Source: Flavimobilis massiliensis (GTDB taxonomy: Bacteria > Actinomycetota > Actinomycetes > Actinomycetales > Cellulomonadaceae). Taken from it: a stretch of 64,000 bases of DNA. This document shows positions 31,820 to 41,132 of this stretch, piece after piece (positions within the stretch are counted from its first letter, which is position 1; each line of letters starts with the position of its first letter). The stretch lies in the NCBI RefSeq assembly GCF_900240335.1, contig NZ_LT964979.1, positions 2,926,760 through 2,990,759 of the forward strand, written 5' to 3'. The notes under the pieces were generated by a model. It was not told where the DNA came from. It saw nothing but the letters and a program-made list of their open reading frames with translations, and did no database searches. The translations under genes were made by a program, and so were the position numbers.

Positions 31820-32923
31820 TCAGGCTGTCGGTTCGCGCCCCGCGCCCCGCAGGCCGCGCATCCGCGGTGCGGGCAACGACACCCGGAACGTCGCACCCTG
31901 CTCCGAGTCGACCACCTCGATGTCACCGTCGTGCAGCGCGACCGCCCATCGCACGATCGCGAGGCCGATGCCCGTCCCGCCCGACGTCCCCGCCGACGAC
32001 GTCGCCGCAGGCGTCGTCCCGTGGACGAAACGCTCGAAGATCCGCGACCGGTCCGCCACCGCGATGCCCGGCCCCTCGTCAGCGACGTCGATGACCACCC
32101 GGTCCCCACGTCGCATCGCCGTGACCCGCACCGTCGACCCGTGCGGCGCATGCCGGATCGCATTGTGGAGAAGATTGACGAAGATCTGCGAGAGCCGGTC
32201 AGGATCGCCGGGCACCGTGAGGTTCTCCGGCGTGACATCGACCTCGAAGACGAGGTTCTTGCCCGCCTCGACCATCTCGACCTCGTCGACGACCGCGTCG
32301 AGGAACTCCGCGACGTCGACCGTCGCCACCCGGAGGTCCGCAGCACCCGCCTCGATCCGTGAGAGATCGAGTAGGTACGTGACAAGACGCGAGAGCCGCT
32401 CCGTCTGCGCGAGCGCCGCACCGAGGGACGCCGGCGTCGCCGGCGTTACCCCGTCGACGATGTTCTCGAGCTGGGCGCGCAACGCCGCGACCGGGGTGCG
32501 CAGCTCGTGCGACACGTTCGCGATGAGGTCCCGCCGCTGCTGGTCGCCCGTCGCGAGGTCGTCCGCCATCTGGTTGAACGCGACCGCAAGCTGCCCGACC
32601 TCGTCCCGGCTCGTCGCACGGACCCGCCGCGAGTAATCACCACCCGCCATCGCGCGCGCCGCCGCCGTCATCTCCCGCAGCGGCGACGTCATCCCCCGCG
32701 CGAGCACAAGCGTCACGACGATCGAGACGACGAGCGCGAGCGGGAACGTGCGCGTCGGCCCGAGGTGCATCCGCAGACCCACCCACGTGATGAGCGCCGC
32801 GAGCGCGTTCGTCGTGATGACGAGGACGCCGAGCTTCGTGCGGATCGACCGCAGGACGTCGAGTGGTCGGACGTCGGGCAGGTGCGGCCGCGGGACCCGG
32901 CCGTGACGACCGGGCGACGACAC
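31820..32923 (-). CDS. Sensor histidine kinase
   Basis: 367 aa. Two membrane helices (about residues 31-50 and 58-75) have a very short outside loop, followed by HAMP (about 75-130), H-box NVSHELRTPVAALRAQ, N-box NLLHNAIRHAP, G1 DEGPGIA and G2 GGTGIGLAIVRWA. The short outside loop suggests intramembrane sensing. It starts 2 bases after the response regulator stop and precedes the ABC exporter, its likely regulatory target. Confidence 0.9.
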   Translation of the reverse strand: MSSPGRHGRVPRPHLPDVRPLDVLRSIRTKLGVLVITTNALAALITWVGLRMHLGPTRTFPLALVVSIVVTLVLARGMTSPLREMTAAARAMAGGDYSRRVRATSRDEVGQLAVAFNQMADDLATGDQQRRDLIANVSHELRTPVAALRAQLENIVDGVTPATPASLGAALAQTERLSRLVTYLLDLSRIEAGAADLRVATVDVAEFLDAVVDEVEMVEAGKNLVFEVDVTPENLTVPGDPDRLSQIFVNLLHNAIRHAPHGSTVRVTAMRRGDRVVIDVADEGPGIAVADRSRIFERFVHGTTPAATSSAGTSGGTGIGLAIVRWAVALHDGDIEVVDSEQGATFRVSLPAPRMRGLRGAGREPTA

Positions 32924-32925
32924 GC

Positions 32926-33672
32926 TCAGCCCTCCTGGCCCTCGTCGCCGTCGACCGGAGGTTCAAACGCGTAGCCGACGCCGTGGACCGTCCGGATGAG
33001 CTCGGCGCCGAGCTTGCGACGCACCGCCTTGATGTGGGAGTCGACCGTGCGCGTCCCGCTCGCGTCGACCCAGTCCCACACCTCGGCGAGCAGACGCTCA
33101 CGCGTGAGTACGGTGCGCGGCGAGCTCGCGAGCATGACGAGCAGTTCGAACTCCGTCGGGGTGAGGTGGACCTCCTCGCCGGCGCGGTGCACCCGGCGCT
33201 GGTCGCGGTCGATCACCACGTCGCCCGCGACGATCGGCGGCTCGCCGACGGGCGAGGCCGCGGCCTGCTGCGCCCGGTCGACCCGCCGCAGGAGCGCCTT
33301 GAGACGTGCGACGAGCTCGCGCATCGAGAACGGCTTCGTCATGTAGTCGTCGGCGCCGACACCGAGGCCGATGAGCATGTCCGTCTCGTCGTCCCGAGCC
33401 GTGAGCATGAGGATCGGGACCGGGCGCTCCGCCTGGATGCGTCGGCACACCTCGAGCCCGTCGATGCCCGGGAGCATGACGTCGAGGACGACCGCGTCGG
33501 GCAGGACCCTCGTCGCCGCGGCGACGCCCGCGAGGCCGTCGCGTGCGACCTCGACGCGCCACCCCTCCGCGGTGAGGCGCTGTGCGATCGCCGTCGCGAT
33601 CGTCGACTCGTCCTCGACGACGAGGATCGTCGTGCCGCGCGCGGCACCGGTGCTGGCTGCGTTGCTGCTCAT
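32926..33672 (-). CDS. OmpR-family response regulator
   Basis: 248 aa. The receiver domain has VVEDE, the phosphorylation site in VVLDVMLPGIDG, and YMTKPF. A winged-helix DNA-binding domain follows, with LTPTEFELLVMLASSPRTVLTRE and RTVDSHIKAVRRKLG. First gene of the kinase-regulator pair. Confidence 0.92.
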   Translation of the reverse strand: MSSNAASTGAARGTTILVVEDESTIATAIAQRLTAEGWRVEVARDGLAGVAAATRVLPDAVVLDVMLPGIDGLEVCRRIQAERPVPILMLTARDDETDMLIGLGVGADDYMTKPFSMRELVARLKALLRRVDRAQQAAASPVGEPPIVAGDVVIDRDQRRVHRAGEEVHLTPTEFELLVMLASSPRTVLTRERLLAEVWDWVDASGTRTVDSHIKAVRRKLGAELIRTVHGVGYAFEPPVDGDEGQEG

Positions 33673-33833
33673 ACCCCAACATTCGCACAGGGGAGCGGCC
33701 GCGCGGTACTGCGGCGCGCAGGATGCCGCGCGAGGTCGGTACGATGCGTGGCACGGGTGCGACGCACCTTGCCCGGCACGTCCGGGCCGGACGACCAGGA
33801 GCGCGGCCAGTGCCGCGCCATGAAGGGGAGCGC

Positions 33834-35171
33834 GTGCTGGCCGACTGGCTGCTCGTCGCGTTTGGAGTCCTGCTCACCGGCGGGACAGCGGTCTTCGTCG
33901 CGAGCGAGTTCGCGCTCGTGACGATCGACCCGGCCGGGCTCGAGTCAGAGATCGCTCAGACCTCAGGGCCGGGCGGCCCTGACCGTCGGACACGGTCCGT
34001 CCTCGCGGCGCTCCGCTCACTGTCGACCGAGCTCTCGAGCTCGCAGGTCGGCATCACCGTGACGACGATCCTCCTCGGGTACACCGCGCAGCCTGCGCTG
34101 CAGCGCCTGCTCGAGCACGGCCTCGGGCTCACCGGTTGGGCGTCGACCGCAGTCGCCGTCACGGCGACGGTCGTGGCGCTCGTCGTCGTCAACCTCTTCT
34201 CGATGCTCATGGGCGAGCTCATCCCCAAGAACTTCGCGCTCAGCGCGCCGCTTGCGACGGCGCGGCTCGTCGTCCCCGTGCAGCGGGTCTTCACGCGCGC
34301 CATGCGTCCCGTCATCACGGGGCTCAACGGCTCGGCGAACGCGCTCCTGCGGCGCATGGGCGTCGAGCCGCGCGAGGAGCTCTCGGGCGCACGCTCGGCT
34401 CCCGAGCTGCTCTCGCTCGTCCGCCGCTCGGCGCAGCAGGGCACGCTCGAGGCGTCGACGGCGCTCCTCCTCACGAACTCCCTCGAGCTCGAGCAGCTCG
34501 ACGCGTCGGATGTCATGACGGACCGCACCCGGCTCGTCGTCCTCACGCGCGAGGACTCCGCGCAGCGCGTCGTCGAGCTCTCCCGCACGACGGGGCACTC
34601 GCGCTTCCCGGTCATCGACGGCTCGCGCGACGAGATCGTCGGGCTCGTCCACGTGAGGCGCGCTGTCGGCGTGCCGCGGGAACGGCGCGCCGAGGTGCCG
34701 GCGGCTGCGCTCATGGTCGACGCGCCGACGGTCCCCGAGACCGTGAGCCTCGGCCCGCTCCTCGTGACGCTGCGCGGGCTCGGTCTCCAGATGGCCGTCG
34801 TCGTCGACGAGTACGGCGGGACGGCGGGCGTCGTCACGCTCGAGGACGTCGTCGAGGAACTCGTCGGGGACGTCGCCGACGAGCACGACGTCCGTCGTGC
34901 GGGGGCGACGCGGCAGGCGGACGGCGCCTGGCTGCTCCCCGGCCTCCTGCGGCCCGACGAGCTCACCGAGCAGACGGGCCTCGTCGTGCCGGACTCGTCG
35001 GCGTACGAGACGCTCGGCGGGCTCGTCATGTCCCTCCTCGGCCGGCTGCCGGACGTCGGGGACGAGGTCGACGTCGACGGCGTGCACCTCGAGGTCGTCG
35101 GGATGCACGGTCGGCGGGTCGCGCGTCTGCGCGCCACGACCGTCGCCGGGACCGCCGAGGAGGACGCATGA
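33834..35171 (+). CDS. CNNM/CorC-family (hemolysin-like) membrane protein with CBS domains
   Basis: 445 aa. An N-terminal DUF21 transmembrane domain (residues about 1-190, with FVASEFALVTID, SSQVGITVTTILLGY and GELIPKNFAL) leads to paired CBS domains (VMTDRTRLVVL, YGGTAGVVTLEDVVEELVGDVADEHD) and a C-terminal CorC_HlyC domain. The family is linked to magnesium/cobalt efflux. GTG 33834 is chosen because AAGGGGAG precedes it and it puts the first helix at residue 3. The next paralog overlaps its stop (ATGA). Confidence 0.88.
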   Translation: MLADWLLVAFGVLLTGGTAVFVASEFALVTIDPAGLESEIAQTSGPGGPDRRTRSVLAALRSLSTELSSSQVGITVTTILLGYTAQPALQRLLEHGLGLTGWASTAVAVTATVVALVVVNLFSMLMGELIPKNFALSAPLATARLVVPVQRVFTRAMRPVITGLNGSANALLRRMGVEPREELSGARSAPELLSLVRRSAQQGTLEASTALLLTNSLELEQLDASDVMTDRTRLVVLTREDSAQRVVELSRTTGHSRFPVIDGSRDEIVGLVHVRRAVGVPRERRAEVPAAALMVDAPTVPETVSLGPLLVTLRGLGLQMAVVVDEYGGTAGVVTLEDVVEELVGDVADEHDVRRAGATRQADGAWLLPGLLRPDELTEQTGLVVPDSSAYETLGGLVMSLLGRLPDVGDEVDVDGVHLEVVGMHGRRVARLRATTVAGTAEEDA

Positions 35172-36216
35172 CCACCGGGACTGCCCTCCTCGTGGGCCTC
35201 GCGCTGCTCGTCGGTAACGCGTTCTTCGTTGGTGCGGAGTTCGCCGTGCTCTCGGCGCGGCGCTCGTCGATCGAGCCGCTCGCCGAGTCCGGCAACCGGC
35301 GCGCCGGACGGTGCTGTGGGCGATGGAGCACGTCTCGCTCATGCTCGCGTGCGCGCAGCTCGGCGTCACGGTGTGCTCGATCGGGCTCGGCATGGTCGCG
35401 GAGCCCGCGATCGCGCACGCGCTCGAGGCCCCGCTCGCGGCGCTCCACGTCCCGGGGGCGCTCGTCCATCCGATCGCGTTCACGATCGCGCTCGCGATCG
35501 TCGTCTATCTTCACGTCGTCCTCGGCGAGATGGTGCCGAAGAACCTCGCGGTGTCGGGACCAGACACGGCCGTCATGTGGTTCGGGCCTCCGCTCGTGTG
35601 GATCGCCCGGGCTGTCAACCCGCTCATCGTCGTCCTCAACCGGCTGGCGAACGTCTTCGTGCGGCTCGGCGGTGTCGAGCCGCGCGACGAGGTCGCGTCG
35701 GCGTTCACGGCCGAGCAGGTGCACTCGATCGTCGAGGTCTCGCGGCAGGAGGGCGTGCTCGTCGACGAGCAGGGGCTGCTCGCCGGCTCGCTCGAGTTCT
35801 CGGAACGGGTCGCCCGTGAGGTCATGGTGCCGACCGACGCGCTCACGTCGCTCGTCGTGGGCGCCACGCCCGACGACGTCGAGCACGCGGTCGCCCGGAC
35901 GGGCTTCTCGCGGTTCCCGCTCGTCGCCGCGGAGGGCGGGCCCGTGACGGGCTACCTCCACCTCAAGGACGTGCTGTACGCGGGCGACGACGACCACGAC
36001 GTCCCCGTGCCGCAGTGGCGTGCGCGGTCGCTCGCGACGGTGGGGCCCGACGACGAGGTCGAGGCGGTCCTCGCCGCGATGCAGCGAGACGGAGCGCATC
36101 TCGCGCTCGTCGTCGATGGCGGGCGGCAGATCGGGGTCGTCTTCCTCGAAGACATCCTCGAGGAGCTCGTGGGCGAGGTGCGGGACGCGATGCAGCGGGC
36201 CGACGACCGTCCGTAG
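35168..36216 (+). pseudogene. Second CNNM/CorC-family membrane protein, with a one-base frameshift
   Basis: The frame starts at ATG 35168 (TTGTALLVGLALLVGNAFFV, then GAEFAVLSARRSSIEPLAE), overlapping the upstream stop. At about 35304 the frame shifts: one C is missing in the run after GCGCGCC. The expected RRARTVLWAMEHVSLMLACAQLGVTVCSIGLG continues in the next frame to 36216, with DUF21, CBS domains (EVMVPTDALTSLVV) and ILEELVGEV. All downstream residues look conserved, so a sequencing error is as likely as true inactivation. Confidence 0.75.
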
Positions 36217-36294
36217 TGCGGTGACGTGCGCGTCGAGGGACGAACGTCCTGGCGTCCGAGATGTGAGACCTGGATCGCAGTTGCGCAGGTGGTC

Positions 36295-36323
36295 TTGGCC
36301 GGGGGCCTCTGGCTCGTTATGAT
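36295..36323 (+). promoter_or_regulatory. Sigma70-type promoter upstream of the VanY-like gene (predicted)
   Basis: TTGGCC and TATGAT at exactly 17-base spacing. A transcript from here would carry a leader of about 220 bases rich in GC inverted repeats before the GTG at 36549. The 332-base gap holds no gene. Confidence 0.5.
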
Positions 36324-36548
36324 TCTGTGATCGACCAGGGGTCGGCGCGAGCCACACTCGTGCCGATGCAGGAGATACCGCCGCAACGGCAACCGTGTAG
36401 GACCCTCGGGGTCGAGCGCGGCCCGGACCGGCACCGGCCGGGTTCCGTCGACGGGGCCCGGACGGGGTAGCGTGACCCGTCGGGAATCCCCGGAGGGACG
36501 AGCACGAACCGTCGCGATCGCGGCGGCACGGACGAGAATGGAGGGGTC

Positions 36549-38033
36549 GTGAGCACGAGCAACCAGGTCGACGCTCAGGCTCCCGAGACCCGTCGTTCCC
36601 GCCGTGAGGCGGCTCTCCTCGAGGCGCGTGCCGCGACCGTTCCCGTCGTCGAGCGGCCCGCCACCACGGCGTCGGCCAGCTCCGTGCCGGTGCCCGTCGT
36701 CCGGCACGCCGCGACGGTCGGAGCGACGTCGCCGTACGGAACGCTCGGACGGCCGGCAGCACGGGTCGTCGTGCCGGATCTCGAGCCGGACGAGCCCGCT
36801 GCACCCACCGCGCACGCTGCGCCTTCCGCGACCGTCGCGACGCCTCTGTCCGCCCCGGCTGCGGTCACGCCGACCGTCCGACCCGTCGCTACCCGTCCCG
36901 CGGCCACCCGCCCGCACGACCTCCTCGGACGCCCCGCGCCTGCCACGAGCTGGACCCCGGTCCCGCAGCCGTCGGTCGCACGCAGCGCGGAGCTCAACCA
37001 GGCTGCCGTCGCAGCGCGTGACGCGCTCCGTGACGGCCGACGCCTCGCCGGCGTGACGCCCGCGCATCCGTCCGCGGTCACCGACACGGGCCCCCTGCCG
37101 CGCACCGCCCCGGCGATGCCTGCGACGGCGTCACCCGCGCGGGACACGGGCGCCGCTGCACCTCGTCCTATCTCCGCGGTGGACGCGCCCCAGGATCCCC
37201 GGGCCGTTCCCACGTCCGAGGCTCCCACGACCGAGACTCCTGCCCCCGCACGCCCGCACGGAGCGCGTCAGCTCACGCGACGTGAGCTGGTCGCGGCCGA
37301 GCGCCGCAAGGCCGGTCGTGCCGAGCCTCGGACGGCTCCGCGACGACCGTCCGCGACGCGCACGGCGCGGGTCGGTGTCCTCGCGACGCTCGCGATCGCG
37401 ACGGTCGCCGTCCCGATCGTCCAGGCCGCCGGCAGCAAACCTGAGACGACCGTCGTCCGCGACTACGCGTCGGGCCGTGCCACGGTCGACGTCCTCATGA
37501 GTCCGCGCGGGCTCTCCGACAGCTCGGTCATCGTCGCCGACACCCTCGCGGGACGCGAGCTCAGTGTCGCCTCGCGGTCCGACTCGCGCACCGCGCTCCC
37601 GGGCTGCGACTCCTCCGTCACGGTCCCGACCTCCATCAACGGGCGCCTCTCGGGCGCGCAGCTGTGCAAGTTGCCGCAGGCAGGCCACTCGATGCAGCCG
37701 CAGGCCGCCATCGCCTTCACCGAGCTCAACACGCAGTTCGAGGTCCGGTTCGGCACCCCAATCTGCATCACCGACTCCTACCGGTCGCTCTCGAGCCAGT
37801 ACTCCGTCGCCGCAAGCCGCGGCGCGTTCGCGGCACGTCCCGGGACGTCGCAGCACGGCCTGGGCCTCGCGCTCGACCTGTGCTCGAGCACGTACCGCGA
37901 CTCCGCGAAGTGGTCGTGGCTCAAGGCGAACGGCCCGGTGTACGGCTTCGACAACCCTGCCTGGGCGCGTCGCGGAGGCTCCGGCATGTACGAGCCGTGG
38001 CACTGGGAGTACTTCCCGCTCGTCGACTATTGA
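36549..38033 (+). CDS. Membrane-anchored M15/VanY-like D-alanyl-D-alanine carboxypeptidase
   Basis: 494 aa. A cytoplasmic Pro/Ala-rich region (1-275) leads to one transmembrane helix (about 278-297), a linker, and a C-terminal M15B peptidase domain (about 375-494). Visible motifs are ITDSYRSLSSQYSVAASRG, SQHGLGLALDLC (zinc His/Asp) and EPWHWEYFP (second zinc His). It would trim peptidoglycan stem peptides outside the membrane. GTG start after GGAGGGG. Confidence 0.85.
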   Translation: MSTSNQVDAQAPETRRSRREAALLEARAATVPVVERPATTASASSVPVPVVRHAATVGATSPYGTLGRPAARVVVPDLEPDEPAAPTAHAAPSATVATPLSAPAAVTPTVRPVATRPAATRPHDLLGRPAPATSWTPVPQPSVARSAELNQAAVAARDALRDGRRLAGVTPAHPSAVTDTGPLPRTAPAMPATASPARDTGAAAPRPISAVDAPQDPRAVPTSEAPTTETPAPARPHGARQLTRRELVAAERRKAGRAEPRTAPRRPSATRTARVGVLATLAIATVAVPIVQAAGSKPETTVVRDYASGRATVDVLMSPRGLSDSSVIVADTLAGRELSVASRSDSRTALPGCDSSVTVPTSINGRLSGAQLCKLPQAGHSMQPQAAIAFTELNTQFEVRFGTPICITDSYRSLSSQYSVAASRGAFAARPGTSQHGLGLALDLCSSTYRDSAKWSWLKANGPVYGFDNPAWARRGGSGMYEPWHWEYFPLVDY

Positions 38034-38046
38034 GCTTCGCCTCGCA

Positions 38047-38080
38047 CGCAGAAGGCCACCCCTCGGGGTGGCCTTCTGCG
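38047..38080 (+). terminator. Terminator after the VanY-like gene
   Basis: A perfect 16-bp inverted repeat (CGCAGAAGGCCACCCC) with a 2-base centre. Confidence 0.8.
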
Positions 38081-38171
38081 TGTCCGGGCGCGACGAGCTC
38101 TCCCGGGGCAGGGGGCGTGGGCCGACGGCGGCAGCCTGGTGGCAGCGCGCAGGTGCGTGCCGTGGACGTGA

Positions 38172-38208
38172 GAAGGGGGTGGCGGCCAGGACGGCCGCCA
38201 CCCCCTTC
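38172..38208 (-). terminator. Terminator after adhE
   Basis: A 16-bp perfect stem (GAAGGGGGTGGCGGCC) with a 5-base loop, 14 bases past the adhE stop on the minus strand. Confidence 0.8.
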
Positions 38209-38222
38209 CGGGTCAGGCAGGA

Positions 38223-40970
38223 TCAGCGCTTGCGCGACGGCTTGCGGCCCTTGGGAGCCTCGGCGGGCTCGGCGCCCGCCTCGACCGCTGCGGCACCGAC
38301 GGCCTTGCGCGACGCCTTGACCTCGGCGAACGACGTGCCGTAGTACGCCGCCTCCATGAGGATCTTCATGTCGTCGAGCATCGGCATGCGCGGGTTGGCG
38401 GGGGCGCACTGGTCCTCGTACGCGCCCATCGCGAGCTCGTCGAGCTTGGAGATGAAGAGCTCCTCGTCGACGCCCTGCGCCTGGAAGGACGCGGGGATGC
38501 CGACCTGCTCGCGCAGCGCCTCGACCGCGCGGGCGTAGGACTCGACACCCTCCTCCGGGGTGCTCGCCGGGAGGCCGAGGTGCTGGGCGATCTCCTGGAA
38601 GCGCTCGGGAGCGATGTAGTGCTCGTACTTCGGCCAGCTCGTGAGCTTGGTCGGGACGGTGCCGTTGTAGCGGATGACGTGCGGCAGGTACGTCGCGTTG
38701 GTGCGGCCGTGGACGAGCTTGAACATGCCGCCCGTGACGTGCGCCATCGCGTGGACGATGCCGAGGAACGCGTTGCCGAACGCCATGCCGGCGATCGTCG
38801 AGGCGTTGTGCATCTTCTCGCGCGCCTTGACGGTGCGCTCGTCGGTCGCGCCGGGGCCGCCCTTGACCGAGTCGACGATGTTCTCGAAGATCAGCTTGAT
38901 CGCGTGGAGGCACAGGCCGTCGGTGTAGTCGTTCGCGTAGACGGAGACGTAGGCCTCGGTCGCGTGCGTGAGGGCGTCGAAGCCGGAGTCGGCGACGAGG
39001 AACGACGGCATCATCGACGTGAGGGCCGGGTCGACGATCGCGACGGTCGGCGTGAGCGCGTAGTCCGCGAGCGGGTACTTCTTGCCCTTCGCTGGGTCGG
39101 AGATCACCGCGAACGGCGTCATCTCGGAGCCGGTCCCCGAGGTCGTCGGGATGCAGACGAGCGAGGCCTTCTCACCGAGGTCGGGGAACTTGAAGGCGCG
39201 CTTGCGGACGTCGAAGAACTTCTCCTTCATGTCCGCGAACTCGATCTCGGGGTTCTCGTAGAGCAGCCACATGACCTTGGCGGCGTCCATGGGGGAGCCA
39301 CCGCCGAGGGCGATGATGGTGTCCGGGTTGAAGTGCCGCATGAGGGCGGCACCCTTCTGGACGAAGTCGACGGTCGGCTCGGGCATGACGTCGTCGATGA
39401 TCTGCAGCGCGATGCGCTCGCCACGGCGGTTGAGGACGTCGAGGACCTTGTCGACGAAGCCGAGCTTCGTCATCGTCGAGTCGGTGACGATCGTCACGCG
39501 CGAGATGCCGCGCATGTCGGCGAGGTAGCGGATCGCGTTGGGCTCGAAGTACGTCTTGGCCGGAACCTTGAACCACTGCAAGTTGTTGTTCCTCCGACCG
39601 ATGCGCTTGATGTTGACGAGGTTGACCGCGGAGACGTTGTTCGACACCGAGTTGTGGCCGTAGGAGCCGCAGCCGAGCGTGAGCGACGGGATGAACGCGT
39701 TGTAGATGTCGCCGATGCCGCCGAGCGAACTGGGCGCGTTCGTGATGATGCGGACGGCCTTGATGCGCGAGCCGAACTCGCGGATGACGGCCTGGTCCTC
39801 GGAGTGGATCGAACCGGAGTGGCCGAGGCCGTCGAACTCGACCATCTGCTCGGAGAGGCGGATGCCCTCCTCGGCGCCGTCGGCGCGGAGCACGGCGAGG
39901 ACGGGGCAGAGCTTCTCACGGGTGAGGGGCTCGTCGGGTCCGACCTTGCTGACCTCCGCGAGGATGATCGAGGTTTCCTCGGGGACGGAGAAGCCGGCCT
40001 TCTCGGCGATCCACTGGGGGGACTGACCGACGACGGCGGGGTTGAGCTTCGCGCCGGCGCAGTTCTCGCCGCCTGCGGTGACGCCGAAGATGAACTCCTC
40101 GAGCATCGCCTTCTCGGCGGGGGTCGCGCGGTAGGCGTGGAGCTTGGCGAACTCGGCCATCGCGTCGTCGTAGATGGGGGCGTCGAGGATGACGGCCTGC
40201 TCGGAGGCGCAGATCATGCCGTTGTCGAACGCCTTGGAGAGAACGACGTCGTTGACGGCGCGCTTGAGCTTGGCGGAACGCTCGATGAAGGCGGGGACGT
40301 TGCCCGCTCCGACGCCGAGGGCCGGCTTGCCGCACGAGTAGGCGGCACGGACCATCGCGTTGCCGCCGGTCGCGAGGATGAGTGCGACGCCGGGGTGGTT
40401 CATGAGGGTGCTCGTCGCCTCGAGCGACGGCTGCTCGACCCACTGGACGCAGTCGGCGGGGGCGCCGGCCTCGACCGCGGCGTCGCGCACGACCTTCGCG
40501 GCGGCGACGGAGGAGGCTTGGGCGGAGGGGTGGAAGCCGAAGACGATGGGGTTGCGGGTCTTGAGGGCGATGAGCGCCTTGAAGATCGTCGTCGACGTCG
40601 GGTTGGTGACGGGGGTGACGCCGCAGATGACGCCGACGGGCTCGGCGATCTCGGTGATGCCGGTGATCTCGTCCTCGCCGACGATGCCGACGGTGCGCAT
40701 CTTGAGCATCGAGTTGGTGACGTGCTCGCACGCGAAGATGTTCTTCACGGCCTTGTCCTCGAAGACGCCGCGGCCGGTCTCCTCGACCGCGAGGACGGCG
40801 AGCTCGCCGTGCTGCGAGAGGGCGGCGACGGAGGCCTTCTTGACGATGTGGTCGACCTGCTCCTGGTCGAGGAGCATGAACGCGTCGAGGGCCTTCTGGC
40901 CGCGGGTGACGAGCGCGTCGATGGCCTGGGCGACGGGGCTGGTGGTGCCGGGTCCGGCGGTGGTGGTCAT
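38223..40970 (-). CDS. adhE: Bifunctional acetaldehyde-CoA/alcohol dehydrogenase AdhE
   Basis: 915 aa. The N-terminal CoA-acylating aldehyde dehydrogenase (about 1-450) has its catalytic cysteine in DNGMICASEQAV near residue 254. The C-terminal iron-dependent alcohol dehydrogenase (about 460-870) has GGGSPMDAAKVMW, the metal region HATEAYVSVYANDYTDGLCLHA, and GNAFLGIVHAMAHVTGG. It reduces acetyl-CoA to ethanol in two NADH steps, so the organism can probably ferment. The C-terminus carries a Lys/Arg-rich extension. A dyad element upstream may be its operator. Confidence 0.95.
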   Translation of the reverse strand: MTTTAGPGTTSPVAQAIDALVTRGQKALDAFMLLDQEQVDHIVKKASVAALSQHGELAVLAVEETGRGVFEDKAVKNIFACEHVTNSMLKMRTVGIVGEDEITGITEIAEPVGVICGVTPVTNPTSTTIFKALIALKTRNPIVFGFHPSAQASSVAAAKVVRDAAVEAGAPADCVQWVEQPSLEATSTLMNHPGVALILATGGNAMVRAAYSCGKPALGVGAGNVPAFIERSAKLKRAVNDVVLSKAFDNGMICASEQAVILDAPIYDDAMAEFAKLHAYRATPAEKAMLEEFIFGVTAGGENCAGAKLNPAVVGQSPQWIAEKAGFSVPEETSIILAEVSKVGPDEPLTREKLCPVLAVLRADGAEEGIRLSEQMVEFDGLGHSGSIHSEDQAVIREFGSRIKAVRIITNAPSSLGGIGDIYNAFIPSLTLGCGSYGHNSVSNNVSAVNLVNIKRIGRRNNNLQWFKVPAKTYFEPNAIRYLADMRGISRVTIVTDSTMTKLGFVDKVLDVLNRRGERIALQIIDDVMPEPTVDFVQKGAALMRHFNPDTIIALGGGSPMDAAKVMWLLYENPEIEFADMKEKFFDVRKRAFKFPDLGEKASLVCIPTTSGTGSEMTPFAVISDPAKGKKYPLADYALTPTVAIVDPALTSMMPSFLVADSGFDALTHATEAYVSVYANDYTDGLCLHAIKLIFENIVDSVKGGPGATDERTVKAREKMHNASTIAGMAFGNAFLGIVHAMAHVTGGMFKLVHGRTNATYLPHVIRYNGTVPTKLTSWPKYEHYIAPERFQEIAQHLGLPASTPEEGVESYARAVEALREQVGIPASFQAQGVDEELFISKLDELAMGAYEDQCAPANPRMPMLDDMKILMEAAYYGTSFAEVKASRKAVGAAAVEAGAEPAEAPKGRKPSRKR

Positions 40971-41052
40971 TGCCTGATCCTCTGTGCGGTGTGGGGGTGC
41001 TTGTGTGGTCTCATGTCCAACCTAGGTGGGTGGTGAACGTCACTCGCATGTC

Positions 41053-41067
41053 AAAGGTCCCACCTTT
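41053..41067. promoter_or_regulatory. Dyad element upstream of adhE
   Basis: AAAGGT-CCC-ACCTTT, flanked on both sides by CATG at nearly symmetric distance. It lies about 85 bases before the adhE start, between adhE and the permease stop. It does not match the Rex consensus. Confidence 0.4.
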
Positions 41068-41132
41068 TGGCATGAGGGCGCGGCTGGCGCCCCCGGTTCG
41101 GCCCGGTTGCACGTCGATGCAGGTCGGAGGTC

